Positions 14,511 through 21,537 of a stretch of 64,000 nt of DNA are shown piece after piece. The position numbers and the translations under genes are program-made. The DNA is from Azonexus hydrophilus DSM 23864 (GTDB lineage Bacteria; Pseudomonadota; Gammaproteobacteria; Burkholderiales; Rhodocyclaceae), in assembly GCF_000429605.1 (NCBI RefSeq), contig NZ_AUCE01000017.1, positions 123,918 to 187,917 of the forward strand, in the 5' to 3' direction. Below the pieces are notes generated by a model. The model saw only the letters and a list, made by a program, of their open reading frames with translations, was not told where the DNA came from and ran no database searches. Numbering within the stretch: position 1 is the stretch's first letter; the number at the start of each line of letters is the position of its first letter.

Positions 14511-14870
14511 TCACGCAGCGCCACGAGCTGCAAGACGCAAATGGGCGAATTGTTCGGGTTCGTGCTTCCACGCTTGATACATGGGACTGAGCAACCAATC
14601 ATCAGCCCCTTCCCTTTCGGCAATGCCGCCGATTTTTTCTTGTGCCAGGTCAGACAAATAACCAACAACCCCCGTCAATGTCTCGCACGCCCGAATATTT
14701 GCGGCGCGCCTCCTATCGTCAATCTCTTCATCGCCAGGGGTTGCGTCAATCAATAGCTGCTGCATCGATCCCGCGATGCTGGATATCTCCATCAGAATGA
14801 AATGCGCCTGCTTAACAAGCGGTTCATTGATTACAGTTGCCGGGACGCTTTTTTCATCTTTCTTGGTCAT
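14511..14870 (-). CDS. hypothetical element protein (119 aa)
   Basis: The 119-residue protein starts MTKKDEKSVPATVINEPLVKQ with a clear AGGAAAG ribosome-binding site. It is predicted helical throughout (AHFILMEISSIAGSMQQLLIDA, RRAANIRACETLTGVVGYLSDLAQEKIGGI). No signal peptide, membrane span or metal motif is seen. No family recognised. It is a separate small transcription-unit candidate because it has its own leader, related to that of the radC-like gene. Confidence 0.6.
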   Translation of the reverse strand: MTKKDEKSVPATVINEPLVKQAHFILMEISSIAGSMQQLLIDATPGDEEIDDRRRAANIRACETLTGVVGYLSDLAQEKIGGIAEREGADDWLLSPMYQAWKHEPEQFAHLRLAARGAA

Positions 14871-14884
14871 TGTTCTTTCCTTTC

Positions 14885-14957
14885 AATTGGTCATAGCCGG
14901 GATCGCTGGGACGCTGCAACGCCCCGGCGGTCCGCCTCGATTACCTGAAGCCGTCAG
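14885..14957 (-). repeat. repeated 5' leader, copy before the 119-aa gene
   Basis: Shares the core GGGACGCTGCAACG (14908-14921) and a downstream GCGGTCCGCCTCGATTACCTGAA-like arm with the leader at 14424-14490, at the same internal spacing. On the minus strand the core can fold as GGGGCG/CGTCCC around TTGCAG. Confidence 0.55.
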
Positions 14958-15157
14958 GCGACGGTGATGCACTTCAACTGCTTGCGCGCCAGCTTGAACG
15001 CCTTGGCCTAGTCCGGCGCCTCTTCCTGATGCGTGCAATTCGCCAGGTAGCGCCCTTCACCAGCCCGCCAGACGCTACCAACCGTCCGACCATTCAACAG
15101 CACACGCCAATCTTCACGGCGCTGATTCGGTTGCCTGAATTCAATACGCTGGGACAT
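14954..15157 (-). pseudogene. small ORF interrupted by an in-frame amber codon
   Basis: From ATG 15157 (ribosome-binding site AAGGG) the frame encodes 49 residues, MSQRIEFRQPNQRREDW through GRYLANCTHQEEAPD, then a TAG at 15010-15008. The same frame continues AKAFKLARKQLKCITVA to a TGA at 14956-14954. The continuation looks like a natural helical C-terminus, so this is either a recent nonsense mutation or a readthrough product. No family recognised. Confidence 0.5.
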
Positions 15158-15230
15158 TTTTTCATCCCTTTTGTGCAAGTCGAAATCCCGGCCCGGACGG
15201 GGTACCCGGCAGATACCTTTGCGCGGTGCT

Positions 15231-15382
15231 TTTTCCGTCCTGACACGTTCTGATACTGAGTTGTCCCACCGTGTCCCAGTGCTGTCCCACTTAAAATATG
15301 CAGAATGAAAACGCCAAATTTCCTATTGGCAAGGCTTTCGGCGATTTGTCCCAGTTGTCCCACTTGTCCCAGTGAAAAATCA
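15231..15382 (-). repeat. 152-bp iteron-bearing block, right copy (inverted)
   Basis: Reverse complement of the block at 2752-2903, with the same length and the same six (C/G)TGGGACA units arranged three plus three. The main divergence is a run of about ten bases in the AT-richer middle. It lies just beyond the 3' end of the integrase gene, so both copies sit 3' of the genes next to them. Confidence 0.85.
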
Positions 15383-15409
15383 GGGGAGGAAAAGAAAGCG
15401 GTGTGTTTT

Positions 15410-16687
15410 TCATGCGCTGCGCCTCCTCGATTTGATGGGGATCACCTGGTCAGCTTTGCCGGCTTCACACTGGGCCAGCAGGTCAGACAGGGCGAACAAG
15501 GCGGCACGTCTTTCCTCGAAATGGTCATGGACGTTATAGACAGCTTCGATTCCCTTGACCTTGTGATTCAGGCATAGCTCGGCGATGTGGGGGGCAACAC
15601 CCAGGGCGGCAAGGTGGGTGCGGGCGGTGCGACGCAGATCATGGACGGTGAAGGGGTCAAGGTCAGACTGCAGCATGTACAGAGCATGATTCAGCGTTGT
15701 CTCTCCCATGTACCGGGTAGTCTTGCCAGGAGCCAGGCGCTGCACCGGAAAGACATAGGGGTTGTTCTTGTGCTGCCTGGTCTGCTGGTCATTCAATATC
15801 TCGATCACCCAGGGCGACAGGGGAATGCGGATTGCTGCGTCTGTCTTGGTCTGGTCGGCTGGTAAGTGCCACTCTCCAGCGCCAAGGTCGAACTGGTCCC
15901 AGGTTGCGGTAAGCAGTTCCATCTTCCGCACCGCCAGCGCCAGTAGCAGCTTGAGCGCTGCCGCCGAGTGGGGCGGGAAGTTCGGGGTGTCCTGCATGGC
16001 CTTGAAGAACTTGACCAGTTCGGCCTTGGACAACACCCGGCTACGCGGTCCCACCTCGCCGCCCACATCCGTCCAGTTGAAGGGGGCGGCTGGGTTCGAC
16101 TCGACGATATGCCGCTTCATCGCGTAGTTGAACAGCGCCTTGGTCAGTTGCAGCGCCTTGGCAGCGGTTCGGAATACACCGCGATCCGACAGGGGGCGAA
16201 GCATGGCGTCAATGTCGGCCGGCTTCACATCGGCAACCTGCTTGTGTCCCAGCTTGGGCAGGATGTGTAAGGCGAAGACGCCGGCCACCTGTTCTGGGTG
16301 TTGCCGGCGGTCCTTGATTTGCCGATCGTAGAAATCTTCATATAGTGCCTTAACCGTGCCGACCTTTGCCAACTCTGGCGCCAACTTCGCCAACTCTGCC
16401 GCTCGCTTCGCCGCTTCCTTCTGCGCTTGCTTTTCTTTAGCCACATCGGTGCCCAGCCGGGCCAATGTGCGTTTTTCTGCTGCGATCTCGCGAGCTTTTG
16501 ACAGCCCTAGGTCGGGGTAACGACCAAGTGTCAATTCCTTCTGTTTGCCCCCAAAGCTGTAACGCAGTGTCCATGCCGCTGTGCCCTTGGCGGACAAGGT
16601 GAAGGTCAGGCCATCACCATCGGTCTTTGCCACCGGCTTGCCGGCCTTGATCCAGTTCCGCAATTCAACGTCTGTCAGCTTTCCCAT
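15410..16687 (-). CDS. int: tyrosine-type integrase (DUF4102 arm-binding domain)
   Basis: The 425-residue protein has the P4/CP4-57-like integrase layout. The DUF4102 arm-binding domain is at 1-90 (GLTFTLSAKGTAAWTLRYSFGGKQKELTLGRYP), then a charged linker, the core-binding domain at about 110-200, and the catalytic domain from about 215. Catalytic residues are visible: the arginine in LALAVRKMELLTATW, lysine in TKTDAAIRIPLS, HDLRRTARTHL, the histidine in CLNHK and the tyrosine in AVYNVHDHFEERRAAL. It lies next to the right attachment site, with arm-like repeats in between, and probably integrates the element into the 3' end of argA. Confidence 0.95.
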   Translation of the reverse strand: MGKLTDVELRNWIKAGKPVAKTDGDGLTFTLSAKGTAAWTLRYSFGGKQKELTLGRYPDLGLSKAREIAAEKRTLARLGTDVAKEKQAQKEAAKRAAELAKLAPELAKVGTVKALYEDFYDRQIKDRRQHPEQVAGVFALHILPKLGHKQVADVKPADIDAMLRPLSDRGVFRTAAKALQLTKALFNYAMKRHIVESNPAAPFNWTDVGGEVGPRSRVLSKAELVKFFKAMQDTPNFPPHSAAALKLLLALAVRKMELLTATWDQFDLGAGEWHLPADQTKTDAAIRIPLSPWVIEILNDQQTRQHKNNPYVFPVQRLAPGKTTRYMGETTLNHALYMLQSDLDPFTVHDLRRTARTHLAALGVAPHIAELCLNHKVKGIEAVYNVHDHFEERRAALFALSDLLAQCEAGKADQVIPIKSRRRSA

Positions 16688-17076
16688 TTCGCTATCTCTT
16701 TCTGGAGTTCCAAGCGAACCGCTGCCAAGCGGTTTGAGATGGATTCAAGTTCAGATTCGCAAGTCGATAATTTGCGCCCCAGGGCGCCAAGACGAGAGAC
16801 ACGTCTAGCCGCTGTTTTTTCTGCAGCAACATCGCAACCACTAGCAATCTGCCGGCGCTCCGCATCTACCCTGTCACGGGCTTTTGCCAGGCTCATTTCT
16901 GGGTATCGACCAAGGGTCAGTTCTTTTCTCTCACCACCCAGGCTGTAGCGCAACACCCATGCCGCCGTTCCTGCTGCCGACAAGGTAAACGTCAAGCCTA
17001 CCCCGTCGCTTCTCCCGGCGACCGGCCTACCATCTTCGATCCATTCAAGAAGCTGCTCTTCGCTCAGCCTACCCAT
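16675..17076 (-). CDS. stand-alone integrase arm-domain (DUF4102) protein
   Basis: The 133-residue protein repeats the integrase N-terminal domain (LLEWIEDGRPVAGRSDGVGLTFTLSA, VLRYSLGGERKELTLGRYP). It then switches to a coiled-coil-like tail (LSTCESELESISNRLAAVRLELQKEIAK) with no core-binding or catalytic domain. Its stop overlaps the integrase start by 13 bases, so the two are co-translated. It is not simply a broken integrase: the tail is distinct and the frame is closed cleanly. A role as competitor or directionality factor at arm sites is inference. Confidence 0.75.
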   Translation of the reverse strand: MGRLSEEQLLEWIEDGRPVAGRSDGVGLTFTLSAAGTAAWVLRYSLGGERKELTLGRYPEMSLAKARDRVDAERRQIASGCDVAAEKTAARRVSRLGALGRKLSTCESELESISNRLAAVRLELQKEIAKWES

Positions 17077-17091
17077 GCCACCGCCCCAAAA

Positions 17092-17164
17092 AGCTACTAG
17101 GAAAATAATCAGCTACTAAACAAGCCAACAGAAATCACGAAAAGCAACTAAAACAGCTACTAAA
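17092..17164. repeat. four AGCTACTAAA-type direct repeats (candidate integrase arm sites)
   Basis: Four near-identical units lie at 17092-17100 (AGCTACTAG), 17111-17120 (AGCTACTAAA), 17143-17152 (AGCAACTAAA) and 17155-17164 (AGCTACTAAA). They fall between the arm-domain gene and the right attachment copy, where arm-type integrase sites are expected. Confidence 0.6.
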
Positions 17165-17225
17165 AATTATGCGCTGTCATGCCGCGTTACGCAACACCCC
17201 GAAACCAAAAGCATAAAAAGCAGGC

Positions 17226-17249
17226 AAAAAAATCCCCGGAAATCCGGGG
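17226..17249 (-). terminator. Rho-independent terminator for argA, inside the element
   Basis: On the minus strand a perfect 7-bp stem (CCCCGGA, two-base loop region, TCCGGGG) is followed by seven T residues. It is about 70-90 bp past the argA stop and lies on the element side of the attachment repeat. Confidence 0.75.
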
Positions 17250-17315
17250 TTTATTGGCAAATCCGATTCAGTGTGACTTGTTATGAAACAACCTGAAAAA
17301 CAAAGCAAAGGCACA

Positions 17316-18635
17316 TCAAAGGGTTTTGAACAGCACCTTTGACCGCCGCTGATAGTTGTACATCTCCTTTTTTGCCGCCGGCAGATCATCGACCGTTCCG
17401 AGCTTGAAGCCGCGCTCGACGAACCAGTGCTCGGTGCGGGTAGTCAGCACGAACAGGCGCTTGATGCCGGATTTCTTGGCGCGGCGGAAGATGCGTTCCA
17501 TCAGTTGCTCGCCGTAACCCCACTCGCGGTGATCCGGGTTGACGGCCAGGCAGGCCAGTTCGGCCTCCTCTTCGCTGTGCGGATAGAGGGCGGCGCAACC
17601 GACGATGATGCCGTCGTGCAGCATGATCGAGAAACGTTCGATCTCGCGTTCGAGCAGTTCGCGCGGGCGGTGCACGAGGATGCCTTCCTGCTCCATCGGC
17701 TCGATCAGCGCGATCAGCGCGGCGATATCGTCTGGCTTGGCTTCGCGGATATTTTCCAGCGATTCGCGGGTGATCACGGTACCGACGCCGTCATGGGTAA
17801 ACAGTTCGCGCAGCAGCGCGCCGTCCTGGGCATAGCCAATGAGGTGCACGCGACCGACGCCGGAGCGGCTGGCGCGGACGGTACAGGGCAGGTAGCGCAT
17901 CATGTCCGAAGTCAGCCAGTCGGCATCGCGCAGCAACTGCGAGGCTTCGTCGGCGGTCACTGCGTCGAGCAGTTCGCCGGCACGGTCGGTAACACCGGCA
18001 CTGTCGGTCAGGTACACCAGTTTGTCGGCCTTGAGCGCGACGGCGACACCTTCCGCAACTTCTTCCATCTGCAGGTTGAATATCTCGCCAGTCGGCGACG
18101 GCCCCTCGCAGTTGAGCAGGACGATGTTGCCCAGGCCGAGCTGGGCATTGATGCCTTCGCTATCGACCTTGCGCACCTTGCCGGCGTAATGCATGTCGAT
18201 GCCGTCGAGCACGCCGATCGGCTGGCCGGTGATGAAATTGCCGCCGATCACGCGGATCCGGCTGTTGGCCATTGGCGTATTCGGCAAACCCTGCGACAGC
18301 ATGGCCTCGATTTCGAGATAGACGCTGCCGACCGCGTCGAGCACACAATCGAGCGTATCGGCATCGGTGATGCGGTAGCCGCGGTGGTACTTCGATTCGA
18401 GGTTCTTCTCGCGCAGCTCTTCCTCGATCTGCGGTCGCGCACCATGCACCAGTACCAGCCGGATGCCCAGGCTGGCCAGCAGATTGACATCGTAAGCCAG
18501 GGTCTTGATGAACTCGCTGGCAATCGCCTTGCCACCGAAGGCAATGACGAAGGTCTTGCCGCGAAAGGCATTGATGTAGGGCGTGACCGCCCGGAACCAG
18601 GCGACGAAGTTTTCGTCGTAGGAATTTTCGCTCAT
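17316..18635 (-). CDS. argA: amino-acid N-acetyltransferase (N-acetylglutamate synthase)
   Basis: The 439-residue protein has the classical ArgA architecture: an amino-acid-kinase-like domain (VIAFGGKAIASEFIKTLAYDV, LVHGARPQIEE, GDGPSPTGE region) and a C-terminal GNAT acetyltransferase domain (ELACLAVNPDHREWGYGEQLMERIFRRAK). It catalyses acetyl-CoA plus glutamate to N-acetylglutamate, the first step of arginine synthesis, with arginine feedback expected at the kinase-like domain. The start MSENSYDEN at 18635 sits two bases after the pap stop. Its last codons (FKTL-stop) overlap the right attachment repeat, so insertion of the element redefined the C-terminus. Confidence 0.95.
   Translation of the reverse strand: MSENSYDENFVAWFRAVTPYINAFRGKTFVIAFGGKAIASEFIKTLAYDVNLLASLGIRLVLVHGARPQIEEELREKNLESKYHRGYRITDADTLDCVLDAVGSVYLEIEAMLSQGLPNTPMANSRIRVIGGNFITGQPIGVLDGIDMHYAGKVRKVDSEGINAQLGLGNIVLLNCEGPSPTGEIFNLQMEEVAEGVAVALKADKLVYLTDSAGVTDRAGELLDAVTADEASQLLRDADWLTSDMMRYLPCTVRASRSGVGRVHLIGYAQDGALLRELFTHDGVGTVITRESLENIREAKPDDIAALIALIEPMEQEGILVHRPRELLEREIERFSIMLHDGIIVGCAALYPHSEEEAELACLAVNPDHREWGYGEQLMERIFRRAKKSGIKRLFVLTTRTEHWFVERGFKLGTVDDLPAAKKEMYNYQRRSKVLFKTL
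17317..17330. repeat. right attachment-site copy within argA 3' end
   Basis: CAAAGGGTTTTGAA overlaps the stop and last codons of argA on the minus strand and matches the left copy at 1786-1799 with one mismatch. Confidence 0.5.
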
Positions 18636-18636
18636 A

Positions 18637-20142
18637 TCAGCTCTTCTTTTTCCCCTCGCCATCCAGGGCGGCTTCGATACGCTCGCAGACGGTCTTGAGG
18701 ACCTTCACGCGGGCAAAATTCTTGTCGTTGGCCTCGACCAGCGTCCACGGCGCCAGCCCGGTCGAGGTCCGTTCCACCATGTCGCACACGGCATCGACAT
18801 AGGCATCCCACTTCTCGCGGTTGCGCCAGTCCTCGTCGGTGATCTTGAAGCGCTTGAATTCGGTATCCTCGCGCTCCTTGAAGCGGCGCAACTGCTCTTC
18901 GGCAGAAATCTGCAGCCAGAACTTGATCACGATGCAACCGGCGCCGGCCATTTGATGCTCGAAGTCGTTGATTTCGGCGTAGGCGCGCAACCAGTCGGCC
19001 TCGCTGCAGAAACCCTCGACCCGCTCGACCAGCACCCGGCCGTACCAGGAGCGGTCGAAGATCGCCACCCGGCCGGTACGCGGCAGATGGCGCCAGAAAC
19101 GCCACAAGTAGGGCTGGGCGCGCTCTTCCTCGGTCGGCGCGGCAATCGGAATGATCTGGTACTGACGCGCGTCCATCGCTGCCCCGAGCCGGCGGATGCT
19201 GCCGCCTTTACCGGCGGCATCCGACCCCTCGAAGACCAGCACCAGCGAATGCTTGCCAGTGAAACGCGGATCGCGGACCAGTTCCGACAGGCGCGACTGG
19301 TATTTGGCCAACTGGCTTTCGTAATCCTTCTTGGCCAGCTTCTGCGTCAGGTCGAGTTCGCTGAGCACGTTCCGGCCATCGATCGCCTGGACAATGGGCG
19401 GTGCCACCGGCACCTGCGGCACCGACTGCTGCAGGCGGCGCTTCATGGCGTCGAGAACGATGCGACCGACGGTCAGCGAGCGGTAGGCGTCATCGGTGCC
19501 CTCGACAATGATCCATGGCGCCTTGGCGGTGTTGGTCACGCGCAGCACATGGCCGGCCACTTCCTGCAGCTTGTCGTAAGTCTTCAGCCGGTCGTAACTT
19601 TCCTTGGTCACCCGCCAGGCCGTGCGCGGGTCCTTTTCCAGCGCCTTCAGGCGTTGCTTCTGGGCGTCCTTGGACAGGTGGAACCAGAACTTGAGCACCA
19701 GCGCGCCCTCGTTGACCAGCATCGCCTCGAAACGGTTGATGTCGTCGAGGCGCTCGTCGAGTTCGGCGCGGCGCATGTTGCCGGTGATGCGGTCGGCAAT
19801 CGGCTGCGAGTACCAGGAACCGGCGAAGATGCCGACCTTGCCTTTGGCCGGCAGGGCACGCCAGTAACGCCACATGACCGGGCGGGCGGCTTCCTCGTCG
19901 CTCGGCTCGGAAAAGGCCAGCGTCGAGATGTGTCGCGGGTCCATCCACGAATACAGGAGGTTGATGGTCTCCCCCTTGCCGCTGCCATCAACCCCGGAAA
20001 TCAGGATGACGACCGGAAACTCCTTTTTCTGCAGGACATCGTACTGAACGTCGAGCAAGGCGGCGCGCAGTTTCGGCACCTCCTTCCGGAAGGTTTCCTT
20101 GTCGATCTTGTGTCCCAGCTCTGCCGATTCGAACATCTTCAC
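18637..20142 (-). CDS. pap: polyphosphate:AMP phosphotransferase (two-domain PPK2)
   Basis: The 501-residue protein consists of two tandem PPK2-type kinase domains. The first has GVDGSGKGETINLLYSWMDPRHI, the second EGSDAAGKGGSIRRLGAAMD. Lid-motif sequences follow in each (FAGSWYSQPIADRI; FDRSWYGRVLVERVEG). This is the class II PPK2 layout, which uses polyphosphate to phosphorylate AMP to ADP. Its ATG overlaps the rsmE stop as ATGA and it ends two bases before argA, so rsmE, pap and argA form one operon. Confidence 0.92.
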   Translation of the reverse strand: MKMFESAELGHKIDKETFRKEVPKLRAALLDVQYDVLQKKEFPVVILISGVDGSGKGETINLLYSWMDPRHISTLAFSEPSDEEAARPVMWRYWRALPAKGKVGIFAGSWYSQPIADRITGNMRRAELDERLDDINRFEAMLVNEGALVLKFWFHLSKDAQKQRLKALEKDPRTAWRVTKESYDRLKTYDKLQEVAGHVLRVTNTAKAPWIIVEGTDDAYRSLTVGRIVLDAMKRRLQQSVPQVPVAPPIVQAIDGRNVLSELDLTQKLAKKDYESQLAKYQSRLSELVRDPRFTGKHSLVLVFEGSDAAGKGGSIRRLGAAMDARQYQIIPIAAPTEEERAQPYLWRFWRHLPRTGRVAIFDRSWYGRVLVERVEGFCSEADWLRAYAEINDFEHQMAGAGCIVIKFWLQISAEEQLRRFKEREDTEFKRFKITDEDWRNREKWDAYVDAVCDMVERTSTGLAPWTLVEANDKNFARVKVLKTVCERIEAALDGEGKKKS

Positions 20143-20876
20143 TCCCCCCTGAAGTCACCCCACAACACCTGCAGGGCGGCCAACGCGGCCAGCCCGGCCG
20201 TTTCCGTGCGCAACACGCGCGGTCCCAGGCGCACCGCCCGGAAACCCGATTGCCGTGCGGCAATCACTTCCTGCGGATCGAGCCCCCCTTCGGCACCGAT
20301 CAGCAGTTGTACCTGGCTGGCCGGCACGATGCCGGCCAGCGTTTCTTCGGCATCCGGCGCCAGCATCAGGCGCAGCACGCCGTCGGCCGGCCGGGCCAGC
20401 CATTGATCCAGTCTTTCCAGCGGCGCCACCAGCGGCACCTGGTTACGCCCGCACTGCTCGCAGGCCGAAGCGGCAACGCCCTGCCAATGGGCAACGCGCT
20501 TGGCCGCGCGGTCGCCGGCCAGCTTCAGGACACTGCGCCGGCTCTCGACCGGCACGATGTCGCGCACGCCCAGTTCGACCGCTTTCTGGATGGTGAAATC
20601 CATCTTGTCGCCGGCCTGCAGCGCCTGCACCAGCGTCACCGCCAGCGGCGACTCGCGCTCGACCTCGCGCCAGGCGGCCAGTTCGGCAAAGACCTTGTCC
20701 TTCTCGATGCGTTCGATGTGGGCGGGATACTCGCCGCCACGACCGTCGAACAACACCATCGGCGCCCCCGGCGGCAGGCGCAAAACACGCACGGCGTGGC
20801 GCGCCACCGGCTCGGGCAGTTCGATATGGGCGCCCGGCGAAAGGGCCTCCCGACAATAGAAACGGGGCAGATTCAT
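20139..20876 (-). CDS. rsmE: 16S rRNA (uracil1498-N3)-methyltransferase
   Basis: The start MNLPRFYCREAL at 20876 gives a 245-residue protein of normal RsmE length. The N-terminal PUA-like part includes HAVRVLRLPPGAPMVLFDGRGGEY, and the C-terminal SPOUT knot has LLIGAEGGLDPQEV and VRLGPRVLRTETAGLAAL. It methylates U1498 in the decoding region of 16S rRNA using S-adenosylmethionine. It is the first gene of the rsmE-pap-argA operon and is divergent from the thioredoxin-fold gene, with about 40 bp in between. Confidence 0.93.
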   Translation of the reverse strand: MNLPRFYCREALSPGAHIELPEPVARHAVRVLRLPPGAPMVLFDGRGGEYPAHIERIEKDKVFAELAAWREVERESPLAVTLVQALQAGDKMDFTIQKAVELGVRDIVPVESRRSVLKLAGDRAAKRVAHWQGVAASACEQCGRNQVPLVAPLERLDQWLARPADGVLRLMLAPDAEETLAGIVPASQVQLLIGAEGGLDPQEVIAARQSGFRAVRLGPRVLRTETAGLAALAALQVLWGDFRGE

Positions 20877-20918
20877 CGGTGCTATTATGCGGCGAAACGC
20901 GTTGTCGAAGGGAGCATC

Positions 20919-21476
20919 GTGGTCGCACTCAATCCGCCGGTCTGCGATTTTGGTCAGCCGGCCCCCGAATTCCTGCTGCCGGCCACTGACGGCCGGCATT
21001 ACCGCCTGACCGACTGCCGCGGCCCGAACGGCCTGCTGGTGATGTTCATCTGCAACCACTGCCCCTACGTCCAGGCGATCATCGACCGACTCATCCGCGA
21101 TTGTCGCGAGCTCGCCGGACACGGCATCGGCAGCGTGGCGATCATGAGCAACGACACCGAGGCTTACCCGGACGACGCTTTTCCCAACATGAAACGCTGG
21201 GCCGAGGAACTGGCTTTCCCCTTCCCTTACCTGCTCGATGCCGACCAGTCAGTGGCACGAGCTTACGGCGCCGTGTGCACACCGGACTTCTTCGGTTACA
21301 ACGCCAACCTGGAACTCCAGTACCGCGGCCGGCTCGACGCTTCCGGGCGCAACCCCGGACCGGCGGACGCGCCGCGCGAACTGTTCGATGCCATGCGCAT
21401 GATCGCCACCGGCAGCCAGGGTCCGCAGCAACAGACCGCATCGATCGGCTGTTCGATCAAATGGCGCAATACCTGA
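20919..21476 (+). CDS. thioredoxin-fold AhpC/TSA-like protein
   Basis: The frame is best started at GTG 20919, preceded by a GAAGGGA ribosome-binding site, giving 185 residues (MVALNPPVCDFGQPAPEFLLPATDG). The peroxiredoxin-like fold is shown by MFICNHCPYVQAIIDRLI, where CNHC occupies the CxxC redox site, followed by SNDTEAYPDDAFPNMKRWA and the cis-proline region AVCTPDFFGYN. No signal peptide is seen, so it is probably a cytoplasmic thiol-dependent reductase or peroxidase. Exact substrate is unknown. Confidence 0.85.
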   Translation: MVALNPPVCDFGQPAPEFLLPATDGRHYRLTDCRGPNGLLVMFICNHCPYVQAIIDRLIRDCRELAGHGIGSVAIMSNDTEAYPDDAFPNMKRWAEELAFPFPYLLDADQSVARAYGAVCTPDFFGYNANLELQYRGRLDASGRNPGPADAPRELFDAMRMIATGSQGPQQQTASIGCSIKWRNT

Positions 21477-21537
21477 GCCAGCCACTGGGTCACCTTGGGT
21501 TATCATCCACCATTACCTTGACTCGACTGATCCGGCC

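Larger units (their letters stand above)
1786..17327. mobile_element. integrated element at argA 3' end (satellite- or ICE-like, about 15.5 kb)
   Basis: The limits come from an 11-bp direct repeat, CAAAGGGTTTT, at 1786-1796 and 17317-17327. The right copy lies in the last codons and stop of argA; the left copy lies between the element and yggX. A tyrosine integrase lies next to the right end. Between the ends are an AlpA-like regulator, a Toprim/DUF927 primase-helicase, two toxin-antitoxin-like pairs, a RadC-like protein, a serine resolvase, a tape-measure protein and several unknown small genes. No capsid, portal, terminase or conjugation genes are seen. Whether it is a phage satellite, a decayed prophage or a plasmid-derived island is not settled. 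Confidence 0.75.

Noticed and set aside
15094..15363. Short frames within the inverted blocks that look alike on both sides (SAICPSCPTCPSEKS, GQLGQIAESLAN)
   Set aside because: They are translations of the same repeated DNA block, lack consistent starts, and have unrelated extensions.
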